In this document: piece by piece, positions 31,285-33,786 of the stretch
Position numbering within the stretch: position 1 is the stretch's first letter
Layout: the number at the start of each line of letters is the position of its first letter
From: JBOGUF01 sp050696075
GTDB lineage: Bacteria > Chloroflexota > Chloroflexia > Thermomicrobiales > UBA6265
Assembly (NCBI GenBank): GCA_050696075.1
Contig: JBOGUF010000023.1
Span: 1 to 33,786 of the forward strand
Direction of reading: 5' to 3'
DNA length: 33,786 nucleotides
Made by a program: the position numbers and the translations under genes
Notes under the pieces: generated by a model
Seen by the model: the letters and a program-made list of their open reading frames with translations, nothing else
What the model was told of the DNA's origin: nothing
Databases searched by the model: none

Positions 31285-31319
31285 TGGGCACTGGGTACTC
31301 GGCACTCGGTACTCGGTAC
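31285..31319. repeat. Second heptamer array, after the upstream permease stop (operon C)
   Basis: Five 7-bp units with consensus TCGGTAC on the plus strand (variants TGGGCAC, TGGGTAC, TCGGCAC) end exactly at the stop codon of the preceding permease. Together with the AGGCGTT array it makes up nearly the whole gap; the two are not complementary. Confidence 0.85.
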
Positions 31320-32261
31320 TCACTCGACGAGGGCGTCCTTGGGCATGGCGCGCACGAGGACGAGGATAGCGGCCAGGCAGGCGAGGGCGATGAGGATGGC
31401 GAGGGCGGAGCCTTGGCCGAAGTCGAGTTGTTTGAAGCTTACGGACCAGGTGAAGTAGGTGAGCATGGTAGTGGCGGTGCCGGGACCGCCCTGGGTGAGG
31501 GAGTAGACGACGTCGAAGTTGGTGATCGCCATGAGCAGTTCGAAGAGGGCGACGATGACGAGCATGGGGCGGATGCCGGGCAGGGTGACGGCGCGGAAGC
31601 GTTCTAACGGACCCGCACCGTCGAGGGCGGCGGCCTGGTAGAGGTCGTCCGGGATGGCCTGCACGGCGGCCAGGAGGAAGATGGCGGCCAGCGGGAGCTG
31701 GGACCAGACGAAGACGATCACGACCGCCATCATCGCCAGGCGGGGAGTGCCGAGCCATTGGACGTAGCCGTCGATGACGCCGAGGGAGTAGAGGAGCGCG
31801 TTGAGGGCGCCCCAACTGTCGAGGAAGATCCACTTCCAGATGAGACCGGCGACGGTGGCGGGGATTGCCCAGGGGAGGAGCATGCCGATGCGGAGCGCGG
31901 TGTTGCCGACGAAGGACTCGTTGAGAAGTAAGGCGACGAGGACGCCGAAGAGGACGAGGAGTGGGACGGTGATGGCGGCGAAGCGGAGGGTGGTGAGGGC
32001 GGCGTTGAGGAAGTAGTCGCTGGCGAGGACGTCGCGGTAGTTTTCGAGGCCGACGTAGCGGGGCGGGAAGATGGGTGAGGCGATGCGGGTGCTTTCGTAG
32101 GCGGCGCGGGCGAAGGGGTAGAAGGTGAAGAGGGCGATCAGGAGGAAGGCGGGGGCGGCCATGATGAGGCCGGTACGGGCGTGGGGATCGAGGGCGCGGC
32201 GGGGCGCGGTGATGCCGCTGGCGGTTCGTATTCGTCTTGGTATGGTCGTTGGTTTCGCCAC
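31320..32261 (-). CDS. Sugar ABC transporter permease, MalF type (operon C)
   Basis: The 313-residue protein has a basic N-terminus (TIPRRIRTASGITAPRRALDPHAR) before the first membrane segment, six hydrophobic segments in all, and the EAA loop DDLYQAAALDGAGPLERFRAVTLPGIRP, in which the usual EAA is QAA. I chose the GTG at 32261, which has GAGG 8 bases upstream; a longer frame to 32360 would add a cysteine-containing leader with no site. YSLTQGGPGTATTML is the MalF-type late motif. It follows the binding-protein gene by 162 bases. Confidence 0.91.
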   Translation of the reverse strand: MAKPTTIPRRIRTASGITAPRRALDPHARTGLIMAAPAFLLIALFTFYPFARAAYESTRIASPIFPPRYVGLENYRDVLASDYFLNAALTTLRFAAITVPLLVLFGVLVALLLNESFVGNTALRIGMLLPWAIPATVAGLIWKWIFLDSWGALNALLYSLGVIDGYVQWLGTPRLAMMAVVIVFVWSQLPLAAIFLLAAVQAIPDDLYQAAALDGAGPLERFRAVTLPGIRPMLVIVALFELLMAITNFDVVYSLTQGGPGTATTMLTYFTWSVSFKQLDFGQGSALAILIALACLAAILVLVRAMPKDALVE

Positions 32262-32377
32262 GCGGGCATCCTCACGGGATTCGGGTGTCAATTGGCGAAG
32301 TGCCCAGAACGAGCACGAGTTACATACAGGCGAGCGATCGAACGGCCGCTTGCGCGGCATGGCGGGCTGCGCCCGAC

Positions 32378-32400
32378 GGGGAGGGCGCGGGTCCCTCCCC
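32378..32400 (-). repeat. GC-rich hairpin between binding protein and permease (operon C)
   Basis: GGGGAGGG and CCCTCCCC form a perfect 8-bp stem with a 7-base loop, 23 bases after the binding-protein stop. There is no T tract. The position matches the 19-bp stem in operon B. The rest of the 162-base gap shows nothing clear beyond the GAGG site of the permease. Confidence 0.65.
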
Positions 32401-32423
32401 TACGACGGACGGGCGGGTGACAG

Positions 32424-33755
32424 TTAGCCTTGCACGCGCTCTTTGAGGTCGTTCCAGGCGGTGGCGGCGTCTTCGAGGCATTGTTCGGCGCTGATCTCGC
32501 CGGCCAGGGCGCGGCCGAGGAGCGGGTGGAACTGCTCGCTCCAGATGCCGTACCAGATGGCCTGGCGGCGGGCGCGGGCCATGTCGAGTTGCTGCCGCCA
32601 GAGGTCGACGTCGACCCATTGCGAGTAAGCCCCGATGACGTCGGGGTCGTCGAAGAGCGGGGTTTGGCCGAAGCCGAGACCCTGCTCGACGGCCCAGCGC
32701 TTGGCGACGGGGTAGCCGCCGTCGACTTCGCCGGCGAAGTATTGGATGAACTGGCCGGTGGCGTCGATCGCCTCTTGGCCGCGGTCCACCGCCATCGTGG
32801 TCATGTTGTAGAACTTGGCGAAGCCGTAGCACTCGTGGGTTTCGCCCGGCATGAGGGCGAGCTTGAACTGCCCGGCGAGGGCCGAGGTGGCCGCGTTGTT
32901 GAGGGCGGCCAGGTTGTAGTTGAACATGACGGTGAAGGCGTGCTGGCCGGTGTTCATCGCCCGCGTGACGTCGGTTTCGTGGGGCAGGATGGTCAAGATC
33001 TGGTCGGTGTTCTTGGCGTTGACGAGCCAGGTGAGTTGCTGGGCGGCCGGGCTGGCGGGGTCGGTCCAGAGGGGGTTCAGTTCTTCATCGATCAGCTCGC
33101 CGCCGCGGCCGAAGACCATGCTGGCGAACGCTTCGCTGACGTTCGGTAGGGTATTGGCGAACTCGTAGACGAAGGGGAACTCTATGCCGGCTTCCTTGAG
33201 CGCGAGCGACTGCTCGGTGACCTCTTCCCAGGTTTGGGGCGGGGCGGTGATGCCGGCGTCGGCGAGGATCTGCTCGTTGTACATGAAGGTGATGGTGTCG
33301 GCGTAGTAGGGGAGGCCGTAGACCTTGCCCTCGTAGGTCATGTCCTGCCAGGCGAAGCCGAGCACCTTGTCCTGGTAGCCGGTGACCCAGTCGAAATGGT
33401 CTTCGAGGGGGACGACCCAACCGGCGGCGGCGAACTCCTCGAGCCAGTTGCCGCCGTTGTAGGCGACATCGGTCGGAGTGTCGGATTGGAAGCGGTTGAC
33501 CATCGTTTCGTGGAAGGCGGGCCAGGCGAAGTCGCTGAGGTTCACCGTGATGTCGGGGAACTGCTCCTGGAAGAGGTTGATGTTGTCCTGGACGATGTCG
33601 ACGGCGTAGTTCCAGACGACAAAGTCGAGATCGACGGCCGCGGACGCCGGGCGCGGCGCACGGAGGGCCGCGGCGCCGGCGAGGGCGGCGGCGGCGCCGG
33701 CGAGATGACGGCGGGAGATGCGCGGGTCCCTGCTGGTGGTCAGCGGAGATGACAT
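32424..33755 (-). CDS. Tat-exported sugar-binding protein of ABC transporter (operon C)
   Basis: The 443-residue solute-binding family 1 protein has a twin-arginine signal (PRISRRHLAGAAAALAGAAAL, R15-R16) and cleavage near ASA-AV, unlike the Sec signals of the other two binding proteins here. There is no lipobox cysteine. Family landmarks include IVQDNINLFQEQFPDITVNL, GKVYGLPYYADTITFMYNEQILADAGITAPPQTWEE and a C-lobe with LLGRALAGEISAEQCLEDAATAW. The ATG at 33755 has AAGGAGG 6 bases upstream. It is the first gene of operon C; its promoter lies beyond the right edge. Tat export implies folding in the cytoplasm before secretion. Ligand unknown. Confidence 0.92.
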   Translation of the reverse strand: MSSPLTTSRDPRISRRHLAGAAAALAGAAALRAPRPASAAVDLDFVVWNYAVDIVQDNINLFQEQFPDITVNLSDFAWPAFHETMVNRFQSDTPTDVAYNGGNWLEEFAAAGWVVPLEDHFDWVTGYQDKVLGFAWQDMTYEGKVYGLPYYADTITFMYNEQILADAGITAPPQTWEEVTEQSLALKEAGIEFPFVYEFANTLPNVSEAFASMVFGRGGELIDEELNPLWTDPASPAAQQLTWLVNAKNTDQILTILPHETDVTRAMNTGQHAFTVMFNYNLAALNNAATSALAGQFKLALMPGETHECYGFAKFYNMTTMAVDRGQEAIDATGQFIQYFAGEVDGGYPVAKRWAVEQGLGFGQTPLFDDPDVIGAYSQWVDVDLWRQQLDMARARRQAIWYGIWSEQFHPLLGRALAGEISAEQCLEDAATAWNDLKERVQG

Positions 33756-33769
33756 GGAATGCCTCCTTC

Positions 33770-33786
33770 TCAGGGGGTCAGGGGTG
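33770..33786. repeat. Probable array at the right edge, before operon C
   Basis: Two TCAGGGG words 8 bp apart lie just upstream of the ribosome binding site of the operon C binding protein and run into the window edge. This is probably the end of another pre-start array; the spacing is 8 rather than 7, so it is uncertain. Confidence 0.4.

Overview
The window comes from a GC-rich bacterial chromosome with many GTG/TTG starts and strong Shine-Dalgarno sites. My best guess is Chloroflexota of the Thermomicrobia type. This is inference from three things: a Tat-exported cysteine-rich protein beginning HFDDLTRRFAEGASRRAFL, an AccD-AccA fusion, and short palindromic elements carrying GTCATGCTGAG termini. 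No marker gene confirms it. I saw no rRNA, tRNA, CRISPR array, prophage or intact transposase.

Layout. 1-2131: start of an unknown exported protein (partial) and a Tat-exported protein with about 94 cysteines. 2331-9224 (minus): sugar ABC operon A (binding protein, two permeases, zinc alcohol dehydrogenase), followed downstream by a large NTPase/LuxR-type regulator. 9510-14627: a gamma-glutamyltransferase-like Ntn hydrolase diverges from a fused acetyl-CoA carboxylase carboxyltransferase (AccD-AccA) and homoserine dehydrogenase. 14657-18616: orphan HicB-like gene, a mobile palindromic element, a DJ-1/PfpI protein (isonitrile hydratase-like), a glycogen debranching enzyme GlgX and a nucleoside 2-deoxyribosyltransferase-like protein. 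18729-19654: two small envelope/stress-type hypotheticals, the second YtxH-like. 19993-24133 (plus): sugar ABC operon B and a double-GNAT acetyltransferase. 24131-24484: two more palindromic elements. 24546-30071: PHP phosphoesterase diverging from a secreted VIT/vWA protein, then a methyltransferase and a DUF3105 protein. 30343-33755 (minus): sugar ABC operon C.

Functionally the region is dominated by carbohydrate handling: three binding protein plus permease-permease sets, none with its own ATPase, a polyol-type dehydrogenase and GlgX. None of the three binding proteins has a lipobox cysteine.

The most unusual non-coding signal is a set of about a dozen short tandem arrays, almost all with a period of exactly 7 bp. 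They use different words at different places and lie just after stop codons or just before start codons. In two intercistronic gaps the post-stop and pre-start arrays are complementary and form long hairpins, one a perfect 19-bp stem between binding protein and permease of operon B. They resemble in form the heptameric STRR sequences of cyanobacteria, but they are tied to gene borders.
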